Source: DASSKK01 sp035690495
GTDB lineage: Bacteria; Actinomycetota; Actinomycetes; Propionibacteriales; Nocardioidaceae
Direction: 5' to 3'
Length of the DNA stretch: 12,295 nt
NCBI GenBank assembly: GCA_035690495.1
Contig: DASSKK010000110.1
Location: forward strand, 1-12,295
The notes beneath the pieces were generated by a model. It saw only the letters and a list, made by a program, of their open reading frames with translations, had not been told where the DNA came from and ran no database searches. This document shows, one piece after another, positions 1-6,574 of the stretch. A program made the translations under genes and the position numbers. Numbering within the stretch: the first letter of the stretch is position 1; each line of letters starts with the position of its first letter.

Positions 1-609
1 GTGGTCGAGGCCGTCGGCCCCACCCCCGGCGTCCGCGCCCTCTGCGGCCTCGCCGACGACGTCCCCCTGCTGATCTACACCGGCGTCACGGCCCCGCAGC
101 GCGGCGTGGACACGATGGTCGAGGCCCTCCCACGCCTCGACGGCGTGCACATGGCGCTGATCGCTCGTCCTACACCGAACCGTGCCCGCCTCACTGACCT
201 CGCCGAGTCGCTCGGCGTCAGCGACCGGCTGCACGCCCTCCCCTACGTGCCGGTCGACGAGATCGTGCCGCACATCGCCTCAGCAGATGTCGGCGTATTC
301 CCGGCGCTGCACAACCTGAGCCACGACAGCGACCTGCCGACCAAGTTCTACGAGTACGCCCAGGCGCACCTGCCGATGGTGGTCTCCGACGTGCGCACCA
401 CCGCCGAGACCACCCGGATGCTGGGGCAAGGAGAGGTCTTCCGCGCCGGCGACCTGGAGGACTACCTGCGGGCGGTACGGGCGGTGCTCGCCGACCTCGA
501 GCGCTACCAGAAGGCGTACGACGCCCGGCCGGACCTGCTTGCCGAGTGGCTCTGGGAGCCGCAGGCCGACGCGCTCGACGCGGTCTACGCGCGGCTGCTG
601 CCGTCGTGA
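1..609 (+). CDS. Glycosyltransferase, GT4-like, C-terminal part (5' partial)
   Basis: The reading frame is open from the first base and ends in TGA at 607-609. The GTG at position 1 is probably internal, because only the nucleotide-sugar-binding half of a GT-B enzyme is present. Visible features are a Rossmann-like opening strand (LLIYTGVTAPQRGVDTMVEAL), a second strand (HMALIA), the loop YVPVDEIVPHIASADVGVFP, and a donor-binding stretch LPTKFYEYAQAHLPMVVSDV. The last resembles the usual LPxKxFEYxAxGxPVVxSD of GT4 enzymes. The expected role is transfer of a sugar from an activated donor to a cytoplasmic or membrane-linked acceptor. The donor and acceptor cannot be told. The neighbouring sulfotransferase, PIG-L deacetylase and second glycosyltransferase suggest glycan assembly. 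The family assignment is firm; the specificity is unknown. Confidence 0.85.
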   Translation: MVEAVGPTPGVRALCGLADDVPLLIYTGVTAPQRGVDTMVEALPRLDGVHMALIARPTPNRARLTDLAESLGVSDRLHALPYVPVDEIVPHIASADVGVFPALHNLSHDSDLPTKFYEYAQAHLPMVVSDVRTTAETTRMLGQGEVFRAGDLEDYLRAVRAVLADLERYQKAYDARPDLLAEWLWEPQADALDAVYARLLPS

Positions 610-610
610 G

Positions 611-698
611 GTTCTCCACAGCCTGCGAGATTCGCGGTACCGGCAGGTCGGTGCGTGGCCCTAGCCTTCGACCGTTGGTGGAGTCGCGAACGGAGGGG
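611..698 (+). promoter_or_regulatory. Upstream module A (TTNTCCACA box, CGGTACCGGC, TANNNT box) of the small membrane protein gene
   Basis: It begins right after the glycosyltransferase stop. In order it holds GTTCTCCACAG (611-621), CGAG (626-629), CGGTACCGGC (635-644), GTGCG (651-655), TAGCCT (662-667, fits the actinobacterial -10 form TANNNT), TGGAGT (679-684) and the Shine-Dalgarno GGAGGGG (692-698). The same words occur in the same order before the paralogue at 6057, with offsets differing by 0 to 4 nt. TACCGG inside the palindrome lies 18 nt upstream of TAGCCT, where a -35 element would sit. TTCTCCACA differs by one base from the DnaA-box consensus TTATCCACA. Conservation between the two copies supports a real promoter; the binding factor is unknown. 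Confidence 0.5.
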
Positions 699-705
699 TG
701 AGAGC

Positions 706-993
706 ATGGCCGTGGAGGAGCGGGCACGTCGCCAGCTGCAGGAGGCTCTGATGGGCATGATCGGCGCGGACGAGACCGATACGCTGTTCGACCACTACCT
801 GCCGCCGACGGGGTGGGCGGGTGTCGCCACGAAGCAGGATCTCGAAGCGCTGGGCGCCAGCCTGAGTGCCAAGATCGACGCGCAAGGCAGCCGCCTGGAA
901 GGCAAGATCGACCGCGCGCTGCGCACCCAGTTCTACGCCCTGGTGGTCATCATGGTGGCGCTCGCCGGCCTGGCGGTGGGATTCCTGCGCTGA
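706..993 (+). CDS. Small coiled-coil, C-terminally membrane-anchored protein (paralogue A)
   Basis: This is a 95-aa protein. ATG at 706 is chosen because GGAGGGG lies 7 nt upstream and because the paralogue at 6057 starts at the same aligned residue. The N-terminal part (QLQEALMGMIGADETDTLFDHYLPPTGWAGVATKQDLEALG) is charged. A short amphipathic stretch (SAKIDAQGSRLEGKIDRAL) probably forms a coiled coil, and one hydrophobic segment near residues 73-94 ends the protein, as in tail-anchored proteins. The motif DETDTLFD...LPP.GWA.VAT.QDL is shared with the protein at 6057-6485. Similar short proteins of unknown function are, from memory, common in actinobacteria. It may oligomerise at the inner face of the membrane. 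No enzymatic motif is visible and no function is assigned. Confidence 0.8.
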   Translation: MAVEERARRQLQEALMGMIGADETDTLFDHYLPPTGWAGVATKQDLEALGASLSAKIDAQGSRLEGKIDRALRTQFYALVVIMVALAGLAVGFLR

Positions 994-1115
994 CCCAGCC
1001 GGGTTCTGTTCGCGCAGGCTCCAGTGCTCGTACCGTCCGCCATGAGCACCAGGCGCATTCTCGGCCAGCACCGAATGTCATTGGCGACAAGGTCAGACGC
1101 TTCGCTACACCCGGT

Positions 1116-1136
1116 GCAGGGACACTTGACCCCTGC
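1116..1136. promoter_or_regulatory. Inverted repeat in front of the sulfotransferase gene
   Basis: GCAGGG (1116-1121) and CCCTGC (1131-1136) form a perfect 6-bp inverted repeat around a 9-nt centre, ending 12 nt before the GTG start at 1149. TTGACC lies in its centre (1126-1131). There is no good Shine-Dalgarno between the repeat and the GTG, and GACAAT (1137-1142) is placed where a -10 box of a leaderless transcript would be. The site could be an operator or chance. The remainder of the 994-1148 gap shows nothing else I can name. Confidence 0.3.
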
Positions 1137-1148
1137 GACAATGAGCCG

Positions 1149-2381
1149 GTGACCGACTCCCGCACCCACGACCTGTTGCTCCCGGAGGGCAGCCGGCTCC
1201 TGCACATCGGCGCGACCAAGACCGGCAGCACGTCGCTGCAGCTGTCGATGTACGACGCCCGCGAGGAGATGCTCGAACACGGAGTGCGACTGGTCGGCGG
1301 CGACCTGGCCGGCCGGGCGGCGGTCAAGGCCGCGCTCCGGGGAGAGCTGGACGACGACGCACCTGCCCGCCAGCTCCGGCGCTGGGAGGAGGTCGTCGAG
1401 GAGATCTCCACCGCCGTCGATCCGCGCGTGTGCCTCAGCAACGGGAGCCTGTGCGAGATAGAGCAAGACCGGGCGCGCGCCATGGTGGAGGCGCTCGGCG
1501 GCGACCGCGCACATGTGGTCGCGGTGTGCCGCGGCCTGGACCGACTGCTGCCTTCGCAGTGGCAGGAGTCAGTGCGCGACGGCACCGTCGCGTTGCCCTA
1601 CGAGGCATGGCTGGAGACCGTGCTCGGCGACCACCCCGACGACCCGTCCTGGCAGCACTTCTGGACTCCTCATGACATCGAGAGGCTGGTCGACCGCTGG
1701 GTGGCGGTGACCGCTCGCGACCGATTCACGCTTGTCGTCGCCGACGACGGCGACCGGCTGGCACTGTCACACTGCTTCGAGCAGATGCTGGGTCTGCCGG
1801 AGGGCATGCTGGCCCCTCAGGAGTCCCAGCGCCGCAACGAGTCGGCGAGTGCCGAACGCGTGGAAGCCGTCCGGCTCCTCAACGAGAGGCTCGTCGACCG
1901 CCCGTGGCCGGAGGACATCAAGGCAGACCTGCGGTCACGGGTGGCCAAGCGGATCCGTTCGGCGGCTCCGGCGTGGCCGGGCGAGTCACGGATCCCGCCG
2001 ATGCCGGGCTGGGCGGCGGACCGGGTCCGCGAGCTCAGCGAGCGCAGGGAGAAGACCGTTCGCTCGCTCGGCGTGCAGGTGATCGGTGACCCGGCGCATC
2101 TGCGGCCGTCGCCGACCGAAGACATGGAATCGGTCACGAGCGCGCCGGACACGCCGTACACGGTGAGCACGGAGCTGGCGGCCGAGATGGTCGTGACTGC
2201 GATCGGCGGGGCGGTGCAGCTGCTGAAGGAGCAGCGGAAACGGGACCGGCGGCAAGTCGGTCGGCTCCGTCGCCAGGCACGCGGTTCGCAACCGCCGCGC
2301 ACCGCCCTGGCCGCATTCGGCGCGCGCGACCTGGCCCGCGAGCTGGGCCACCGGATAGCTCGTCGGCTGACCAGACGCTGA
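1149..2381 (+). CDS. Putative PAPS-dependent sulfotransferase
   Basis: This is a 410-aa protein from GTG at 1149. The frame is open further upstream, but this is the only start close before the conserved region. LLHIGATKTGSTSLQ (residues 17-31) matches the 5'-phosphosulfate-binding loop of sulfotransferases (GxxKTGTTxL type). R128 and S136 in CRGLDRLLPSQWQ have the spacing of the 3'-phosphate-binding Arg...Ser of the family. The C-terminal 60 residues are rich in Arg and Lys and may bind acidic membrane or substrate. The family moves sulfate from PAPS to a hydroxyl or amine of a sugar or other small acceptor. The gene converges on the PIG-L gene with only 13 bp between stops. Translation probably starts with little or no leader, because no clear Shine-Dalgarno is present. 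The acceptor is unknown. Confidence 0.75.
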   Translation: MTDSRTHDLLLPEGSRLLHIGATKTGSTSLQLSMYDAREEMLEHGVRLVGGDLAGRAAVKAALRGELDDDAPARQLRRWEEVVEEISTAVDPRVCLSNGSLCEIEQDRARAMVEALGGDRAHVVAVCRGLDRLLPSQWQESVRDGTVALPYEAWLETVLGDHPDDPSWQHFWTPHDIERLVDRWVAVTARDRFTLVVADDGDRLALSHCFEQMLGLPEGMLAPQESQRRNESASAERVEAVRLLNERLVDRPWPEDIKADLRSRVAKRIRSAAPAWPGESRIPPMPGWAADRVRELSERREKTVRSLGVQVIGDPAHLRPSPTEDMESVTSAPDTPYTVSTELAAEMVVTAIGGAVQLLKEQRKRDRRQVGRLRRQARGSQPPRTALAAFGARDLARELGHRIARRLTRR

Positions 2382-2394
2382 CTGACGCCAGCAC

Positions 2395-3126
2395 CTAGCC
2401 GACGTAGTCGGGGCCGTGGACCCGCTCCTCCGGCCGCTTCAGCTGGTCTTTGATCAGCTTCTTGACGCTGTGGGTTCCGACGGCGTAGCGGCCGTTCTCG
2501 GGCTCCCAGCGCTGGTACTCCCGCAGTGCCGCTCGTTTGGCCCGCCGCGCCGGCCGGCCGAGCGGCACTCGCGTCCCGAGGCCCTCGTCGGCGTACCCGA
2601 CCGGCAGATAGAAGGTAGCCTCGGCGACCGCACCCTCCCGGTACGCGCGCAGCAGCGCGCGACCGATCGCGGCGTGGTCCTTGTGCTGGTCGAGGTAGGA
2701 CATCGCGCGGTGTTCGGCGCGTGGGTGCCGCTTGGCAATCCGCAGGATGATGCTGTGCACCTCCTCTTCGTCCACTCCGCCGTCCGGTAGGTCCTGCCAG
2801 ATCACATCGCTTTCGTCGACGCCGACTGCCCGAGCCGCCGCGGTGAGCTCGGTGCACCGGGCGCGCATGAAGTCCTCGAGGCTCAATGGCCGTTCGAGCT
2901 TGGCGTTGATCAGTGCGATTGCACCGGACCCGCCGCCCCGGGTGAGCGGCACCAGGATGTTGCGGCGCTCGCGGCAGCGGAAGATGCTGCCGCCCATGAA
3001 CAGGGCATCGTCGTCGGGATGCGGGATGTACCAGATCACCGGTGGCCGTCTCCGGACTCGCAACCGCTGGAGGAACCGCCTCAGCCGTGCCCGCGTGCTC
3101 TGAGGCTTCGGCTGTTTGCTTGGCAC
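2395..3126 (-). CDS. PIG-L/LmbE-family zinc deacetylase
   Basis: This is a 243-aa protein. GTG at 3126 is used: it is the only in-frame start ahead of the conserved core, and GGGAG lies about 11 nt upstream on the minus strand. The core starts at residue 30 with VIWYIPHPDDDAL. H36 and D39 of HPDD are expected zinc ligands, with D38 as the catalytic base. The second motif DQHKDHAAIG (H148, D150, H151) supplies the third ligand, as in MshB and GlcNAc-PI deacetylases. The first 28 residues are strongly basic (RARLRRFLQRLRVRRR), unlike typical members, and might bind membrane. The family removes acetyl from N-acetylglucosamine-type sugars. With glycosyltransferases on both sides, an N-acetyl-sugar-containing glycan is the likely substrate, but nothing in the sequence proves it. 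Confidence 0.85.
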   Translation of the reverse strand: MPSKQPKPQSTRARLRRFLQRLRVRRRPPVIWYIPHPDDDALFMGGSIFRCRERRNILVPLTRGGGSGAIALINAKLERPLSLEDFMRARCTELTAAARAVGVDESDVIWQDLPDGGVDEEEVHSIILRIAKRHPRAEHRAMSYLDQHKDHAAIGRALLRAYREGAVAEATFYLPVGYADEGLGTRVPLGRPARRAKRAALREYQRWEPENGRYAVGTHSVKKLIKDQLKRPEERVHGPDYVG

Positions 3127-3222
3127 TCCTTGCTCAACTCCCGGCTCTCGCTGACAACCGTGCTGCCATCGCTAGCCGATGCTATCCACCCCGAAGGCCT
3201 TCCACGGGCCGGGCACACCGGC
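3127..3222 (-). other. Intergenic gap between the glycosyltransferase and PIG-L genes
   Basis: This 96-bp gap lies between two minus-strand genes. It holds the perfect 10-bp palindrome GAAGGCCTTC (3193-3202) and several CCGG words, but no hairpin with a T-tract and no clear -10/-35 pair. The PIG-L gene may be read through from the glycosyltransferase or have its own weak promoter here. Confidence 0.3.
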
Positions 3223-4578
3223 TCACCGGGGAACAGCACGCCCCACCAGCAGTCGCTCATATCCGGCGTGCACGACCGGCCAGTCCCACCTCTCCCTCAC
3301 GTACGCCGCCGCCTGCTCTCCAGCTTGTCGCCAAGTCTCTTCGCTGCCGGTGTGCTCCAGGATGCGGCGGGCGGCTTCGTCCGGACTGGCCACCACCCAG
3401 TCTGCCGGGAACAGCCGGGCTGCCGCGCCGGGGAAGAACGGCCAGTCGCGCACGATCGGCACCGCGCCGCTGGCGGCGCCTTCGACCAGGCCGATGTGGA
3501 AGCTCTCGCGCACCGAACTGCTCAAGATCAGCCCGACCCGCTCGAGCACTCCGGGCACGTCGTCGGTGTAGCCCAGGCGTGTCACCGCCCCGTCCGGCTC
3601 GAGCTCGGCCAGGTCCTCGGCGAGCTCGCGGGCATAGCCGGAGGTCGCGTCGGTGGGGTCCTGGAACTTGCCGCCGATCAGCAGCAGCCGGTAGCGGAGA
3701 TCCTGCTTGCGCAGCCGTCGCAGTACCTCGATCGCCCATCGGGGGTCCTTGACGAGCTTGGAGGCGCCCAGCAGCCCCACGGTGAAGCGGGCGTCGCCGC
3801 TCTTGGCGCGGGCCATCCGTCGCAGCCGCATGCCCGGAGGCAGCACGTGGGTCGTCGGCGCGTCGGCTTCGGTGAGCGCAGGAATCGCCGCCACCGCGAG
3901 GTCGCGCAGATGCTCGCTGACGAACAGCAGGTCGTCGACGCGGCTGAAGTCGACCAGGTGCGGCCAGGCGGTGAACGCCTCGTAGCTGTGCAGCCGGACC
4001 ACCACCCGGGTATCAGCGGGGTCGACCATGCTCAGCAGGGCGGCCGGCGCCCGGCACCACTCGACGAACATGGTGTCGGCCCAGTCCAGCTGCGGCCGCA
4101 GCAGCGACTCGACGGCCTGTGCCCTGCCGCGCCGCCCGGTGAGGATCTCCTCGGCCATCGCCGCCGGGTTGCGCAGCCCGCGCAACAGCTCGTCGTGCTC
4201 GGCGAGGTCGAGGAACCGATGCTCGACATCCGGGCTCTCCTCGAGCATCGCCAGGATCTCGGCGAGGAAGTCGTCGTTGCGGTTGGTCACCACCAGCACC
4301 CGGGCCGGGCGGCCGGTCGGCGCGACAGCGGCCGGTGCCGCGCGTCCGCGTGGGGCTCGCAGCGCTTGGGCCGTCGTGCTGGTGCGCAGCGGCGCGGTGA
4401 ACCCGGCCGGGTCGGCGGCGAGCGGGGAGGCCGGGGCATCGAAGTGCAGCCGCCGGTCGAAGGTCTCCGACACCGCCTCGCCGAACGCACGGGCCGCCCG
4501 CCGGGGCTGTCCGGCGGCAAGGTGCCGGTCGGCCTCCGCCAGCTGCGCAAAGTGCTCGGGGCCGCCCATCCCGGTCAC
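3223..4578 (-). CDS. GT4-like glycosyltransferase
   Basis: This is a 451-aa protein starting at GTG 4578, whose GTGA overlaps the TGA of the upstream gene; this is the usual sign of translational coupling. ATG at 4569 is an alternative start. Residues 1-90 are helical and Ala/Arg-rich. A GT-B N-domain begins at residue 92 (RPARVLVVTNRNDDFLAEIL). The C-domain has FTVGLLGASKLVKDPRWAIEVL (265-286) and YRLLLIGGKF (296-305), and it carries the EX7E motif ESFHIGLVE with E358 and E366, the donor-binding signature of retaining GT4 enzymes. No signal peptide or membrane segment is seen, so it should work in the cytoplasm. It is a partner of the overlapping unknown gene and probably of the PIG-L deacetylase downstream. 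Donor and acceptor are unknown. Confidence 0.85.
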   Translation of the reverse strand: MTGMGGPEHFAQLAEADRHLAAGQPRRAARAFGEAVSETFDRRLHFDAPASPLAADPAGFTAPLRTSTTAQALRAPRGRAAPAAVAPTGRPARVLVVTNRNDDFLAEILAMLEESPDVEHRFLDLAEHDELLRGLRNPAAMAEEILTGRRGRAQAVESLLRPQLDWADTMFVEWCRAPAALLSMVDPADTRVVVRLHSYEAFTAWPHLVDFSRVDDLLFVSEHLRDLAVAAIPALTEADAPTTHVLPPGMRLRRMARAKSGDARFTVGLLGASKLVKDPRWAIEVLRRLRKQDLRYRLLLIGGKFQDPTDATSGYARELAEDLAELEPDGAVTRLGYTDDVPGVLERVGLILSSSVRESFHIGLVEGAASGAVPIVRDWPFFPGAAARLFPADWVVASPDEAARRILEHTGSEETWRQAGEQAAAYVRERWDWPVVHAGYERLLVGRAVPR

Positions 4579-5897
4579 GCTAGCAGCGCCACGCACACGC
4601 GCTCCGAGGCCACCCCGTCGGCTGCGACCACGCGGTAGCACACCTCGTGGTCGGACATGGTCACGGTGAACTCCGCTTCGCCTCGAAGACCGGTGTGCAC
4701 GGTGGCCAGCGTCTCGTCCTGCGCACCGGCCAGCCGCAACCAGACCTGCTTGTCGACGATCGGGACCCCGCCGTGGTTGCGCACGGTCGAGGAGATCCGC
4801 ACCGGTTCCCCTGGTGTCGCCGGGTGCGGGTGCGCGGTGGCCGGGTCGAGCGAGCCGACCCCGAAGTCGGCCAGCGCCAGAGCGTCTGCGTTCTCCGCGA
4901 GCCGGGAGCACCAGAGACCGAGCTGGGCGTTCTGCGCGGCGTCGAAGGAGGGGTCATCGCGCCAGGTGCGGTAGTACCACTGCGCGTCGGTGATGGTGTT
5001 GCGCGGGTTGTAGCCGGGCCGCAGATACTCCATCCGCAGCCTGCCCATCACGTCGCGGGCCCGTCTCCCGGTGACCGGCCTGCCCAGCGGGTCATAGACC
5101 GGGTGGTGCAGGTGGTAGTCCAAGGCCGTCTCGGCCACCGGCAGACCGAGAACGTCCGCGGTCTCGGCCGTGTAGGCCTCGTGGTTCCAGTCCTGCTCGG
5201 CCGGGTCCCGGACCCAGCCGACGCCGTACCTCGGGTTGTCGGGATCGGTGCAGTAGGCGTACGGCCACCAGTGCGGCATCTCGACCTCGTACGTCGCACC
5301 AGCCAGCGGGCTGAGCCGGTCGATCAGCTCCCGTTGGCCGGGACGACTGATGCCGGCATCCATCGCCTGCTGCAGGAACGCCGCGGCCCCCACCGACACG
5401 TTGACGGTGGCGAACGCCTGGTCGGTGGGCGAGTCGGAGTAGGGCAGGTAGTCACCGAACGGACTCTGGTGGACCGGGAGGGCCAGTAGGGCGTCGACGA
5501 CGAAGTACGCCTCGGTCTCCGGCAGTACGCCGTGGCTGACCGCGTCGAGGACGGTGGGGCCGACGTGGTCGGCGAGGGTGACCGAGTAGACGGTGTCGGC
5601 GGTGTTGGGCGAACCGTCCCCGAACGCGTCCCAGGAGCCTTGGGCGGGTCGCAGATACCCGCTGCTGCCGCGCTGGTTACCGGTGGTCTTGAACTTCAGC
5701 AGGTCGCCCAAGGTCTCCTGCACCCGAGGGTCGTCCCAGCTGCCCGCCGCGAACGCCTCCAGCCGCGCCTGGTAGGCGATGGTCAGAGAGGCCAGCCCCA
5801 GGTCGTCGCCCTCGGTCCGCTTGCGACGGATCTCATCGAGCTGGGTGAGCGCGATCTCCCGGAACCGGGCCCGAGCGTCCTCGTCGGTTCCCCGCAC
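4575..5897 (-). CDS. Unrecognised protein with helical domain and C-terminal Ig-like domain
   Basis: This is a 440-aa protein. GTG at 5897 is supported by GGGAGG about 6 nt upstream on the minus strand. I do not recognise the family. Residues about 1-345 look mostly helical, with a conserved-looking aromatic/acidic core: YSVTLADHVGPTVLDAV, YLPYSDSPTDQAFATVNVSVGAAAFL, and HWWPYAYCTDPDNPRYGVGWV. This could be an alpha/alpha-toroid of the kind found in sugar-acting enzymes, but that is an inference from texture. Residues about 350-440 (PGEPVRISSTVRNHGGVPIVDKQVWLRLAG...) read as an Ig-like/CARDB-type beta-sandwich. No signal peptide is seen. The 4-nt overlap with the glycosyltransferase implies joint function, perhaps substrate recognition or modification. 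It shares a divergent intergenic region with the small membrane protein gene at 6057. Confidence 0.75.
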   Translation of the reverse strand: MRGTDEDARARFREIALTQLDEIRRKRTEGDDLGLASLTIAYQARLEAFAAGSWDDPRVQETLGDLLKFKTTGNQRGSSGYLRPAQGSWDAFGDGSPNTADTVYSVTLADHVGPTVLDAVSHGVLPETEAYFVVDALLALPVHQSPFGDYLPYSDSPTDQAFATVNVSVGAAAFLQQAMDAGISRPGQRELIDRLSPLAGATYEVEMPHWWPYAYCTDPDNPRYGVGWVRDPAEQDWNHEAYTAETADVLGLPVAETALDYHLHHPVYDPLGRPVTGRRARDVMGRLRMEYLRPGYNPRNTITDAQWYYRTWRDDPSFDAAQNAQLGLWCSRLAENADALALADFGVGSLDPATAHPHPATPGEPVRISSTVRNHGGVPIVDKQVWLRLAGAQDETLATVHTGLRGEAEFTVTMSDHEVCYRVVAADGVASERVCVALLA

Positions 5898-5944
5898 AGC
5901 TCGCCTCCCGTCTCTCGCCGTATGCGCTGATGTCCGGCCACGAT

Positions 5945-5962
5945 AGCCACACCGCTGTGGCT
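5945..5962. promoter_or_regulatory. Perfect inverted repeat in divergent promoter region
   Basis: AGCCACA (5945-5951) and TGTGGCT (5956-5962) form a perfect 7-bp inverted repeat around CCGC. It lies 48 bp ahead of the minus-strand gene starting at 5897 and 5 bp from the TTATCCACA box at 5967. It could be an operator for one or both divergent genes or a small hairpin. The position before copy A of the paralogue is coding sequence, so this element is not part of the shared module. Confidence 0.4.
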
Positions 5963-5965
5963 GCC

Positions 5966-6049
5966 GTTATCCACAGATCCCGAGTTGCCGGTACCGGCTG
6001 TCCGGGTGCGCCCGTAGGCTCCCGATCAGTGGAGTTGTCCCCGGAGGAG
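5966..6049 (+). promoter_or_regulatory. Upstream module B with perfect DnaA-box consensus, before paralogue B
   Basis: In order it holds GTTATCCACAG (5966-5976), CGAG (5981-5984), CGGTACCGGC (5989-5998, inside the 12-bp palindrome GCCGGTACCGGC), GTGCG (6006-6010), TAGGCT (6015-6020, TANNNT form), TGGAGT (6030-6035) and the Shine-Dalgarno GGAGGAG (6043-6049). The order and offsets match module A at 611-698. TTATCCACA (5967-5975) is the exact E. coli DnaA-box consensus. TACCGG lies 17 nt upstream of TAGGCT, in the -35 position, so whatever binds the palindrome would contact the promoter. Confidence 0.5.
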
Positions 6050-6056
6050 TGCGACC

Positions 6057-6485
6057 ATGGTCGTGGAAGAGCAGAAGCGCCGCCGCCTGCAGGAGGCCCT
6101 GATGAACACGATCGGCACCGACGAGACGGATACGCTCTTCGACGACTTCTTGCCTCGCGGTGGATGGGCCAATGTCGCAACCACCCAAGATCTCCAGGCG
6201 CTCGAGTCCCACCTGGACGGCAGGATCGACCGCCTCGAGGGCAGGATCGGCGGTCTCGACGGCAGGATCGACGGCCTCGACGGCAGGATCGACGGCCTCG
6301 ACGGCAAGATCGACGGTCTCGAGGGCCGTATCGACGCCAAGATCGACGCACTGCGCGCAGAGATGCACGAGGCACTGCGTCAACAGCTCTACACGTTCGT
6401 GATGCTCGTCGTCGGTCTGGCCGGTCTGTTCGTCGCTCTCGCCGGGCTGGTCTTCGGTCTCCAGGCGACCCACGTCATCGGCTGA
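6057..6485 (+). CDS. Small coiled-coil, C-terminally membrane-anchored protein (paralogue B)
   Basis: This is a 142-aa protein with ATG at 6057 and GGAGGAG 7 nt upstream. The first 60 residues (EEQKRRRLQEALMNTIGTDETDTLFDDFLPRGGWANVATTQDLQALE) align with paralogue A. They are followed by five near-exact copies of a 7-residue unit, consensus GRIDGLD (residues about 55-89), with Ile and Leu at spacing 3 and 4, which is a heptad coiled coil. A final hydrophobic stretch (LYTFVMLVVGLAGLFVALAGLVFGL) should cross the membrane once. It is about 47 residues longer than paralogue A, mainly through the heptads. It probably self-associates through the coil at the cytoplasmic face. The function is not known. 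It shares an intergenic region with the divergent 440-aa gene. Confidence 0.85.
   Translation: MVVEEQKRRRLQEALMNTIGTDETDTLFDDFLPRGGWANVATTQDLQALESHLDGRIDRLEGRIGGLDGRIDGLDGRIDGLDGKIDGLEGRIDAKIDALRAEMHEALRQQLYTFVMLVVGLAGLFVALAGLVFGLQATHVIG
6219..6323 (+). repeat. Five tandem 21-bp repeats encoding coiled-coil heptads
   Basis: Units start at 6219, 6240, 6261, 6282 and 6303; units 3 and 4 are identical and a decayed sixth begins at 6324. Each unit reads like GGCAGGATCGACGGCCTCGA plus one base and encodes one heptad (GRIDGLD). The near-identity at the DNA level, including third positions, suggests recent slippage expansion rather than only protein-level selection. Paralogue A has one comparable unit at most. 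Confidence 0.85.
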
Positions 6486-6574
6486 GCAGCAATTCGTCAA
6501 GCGGGCTTTGCGCCGATCCGCTGTCGTGCACGCAGTCCCTGCAGTTCACGACTTTCCCCGAGGGCCACCGGACG
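6486..6574. other. Gap between paralogue B and the repeat array
   Basis: No gene is supported in these 89 bases. AGCGG (6500-6504) and CCGCT (6518-6522) could pair as a weak 5-bp stem with a 13-nt loop after the stop at 6485, which is too weak to call a terminator. Confidence 0.3.

Noticed and set aside
813..1148. N-terminal extension of the sulfotransferase
   Set aside because: The frame is open, but it runs through the small membrane protein gene and is Arg/Gly-rich. The family's P-loop lies near the N-terminus from GTG 1149.
1817..2857. Minus-strand open frame of 346 codons
   Set aside because: It overlaps both the sulfotransferase and the PIG-L gene, is extremely Arg-rich and has no motif.
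3019..4638. Long plus-strand open frame of 539 codons
   Set aside because: It lies opposite the glycosyltransferase and PIG-L genes, whose motifs (EX7E, HPDD) are clear. Its translation is low-complexity Gln/Gly/Arg/His, typical of an antisense shadow in GC-rich DNA.
4647..5489. Plus-strand open frame of 280 codons
   Set aside because: It is antisense to the 440-aa gene, which has a good Shine-Dalgarno and a coupled downstream gene. The shadow has Val/Arg/Gly-rich text only.
5967..5975. Origin of replication
   Set aside because: There is only one perfect and one near DnaA box in the module copies, with no cluster, no AT-rich unwinding region and no dnaA or dnaN genes.
6500..6522. Terminator after paralogue B
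   Set aside because: The stem is only 5 bp with a 13-nt loop and no T-run, so it could be chance in GC-rich DNA.
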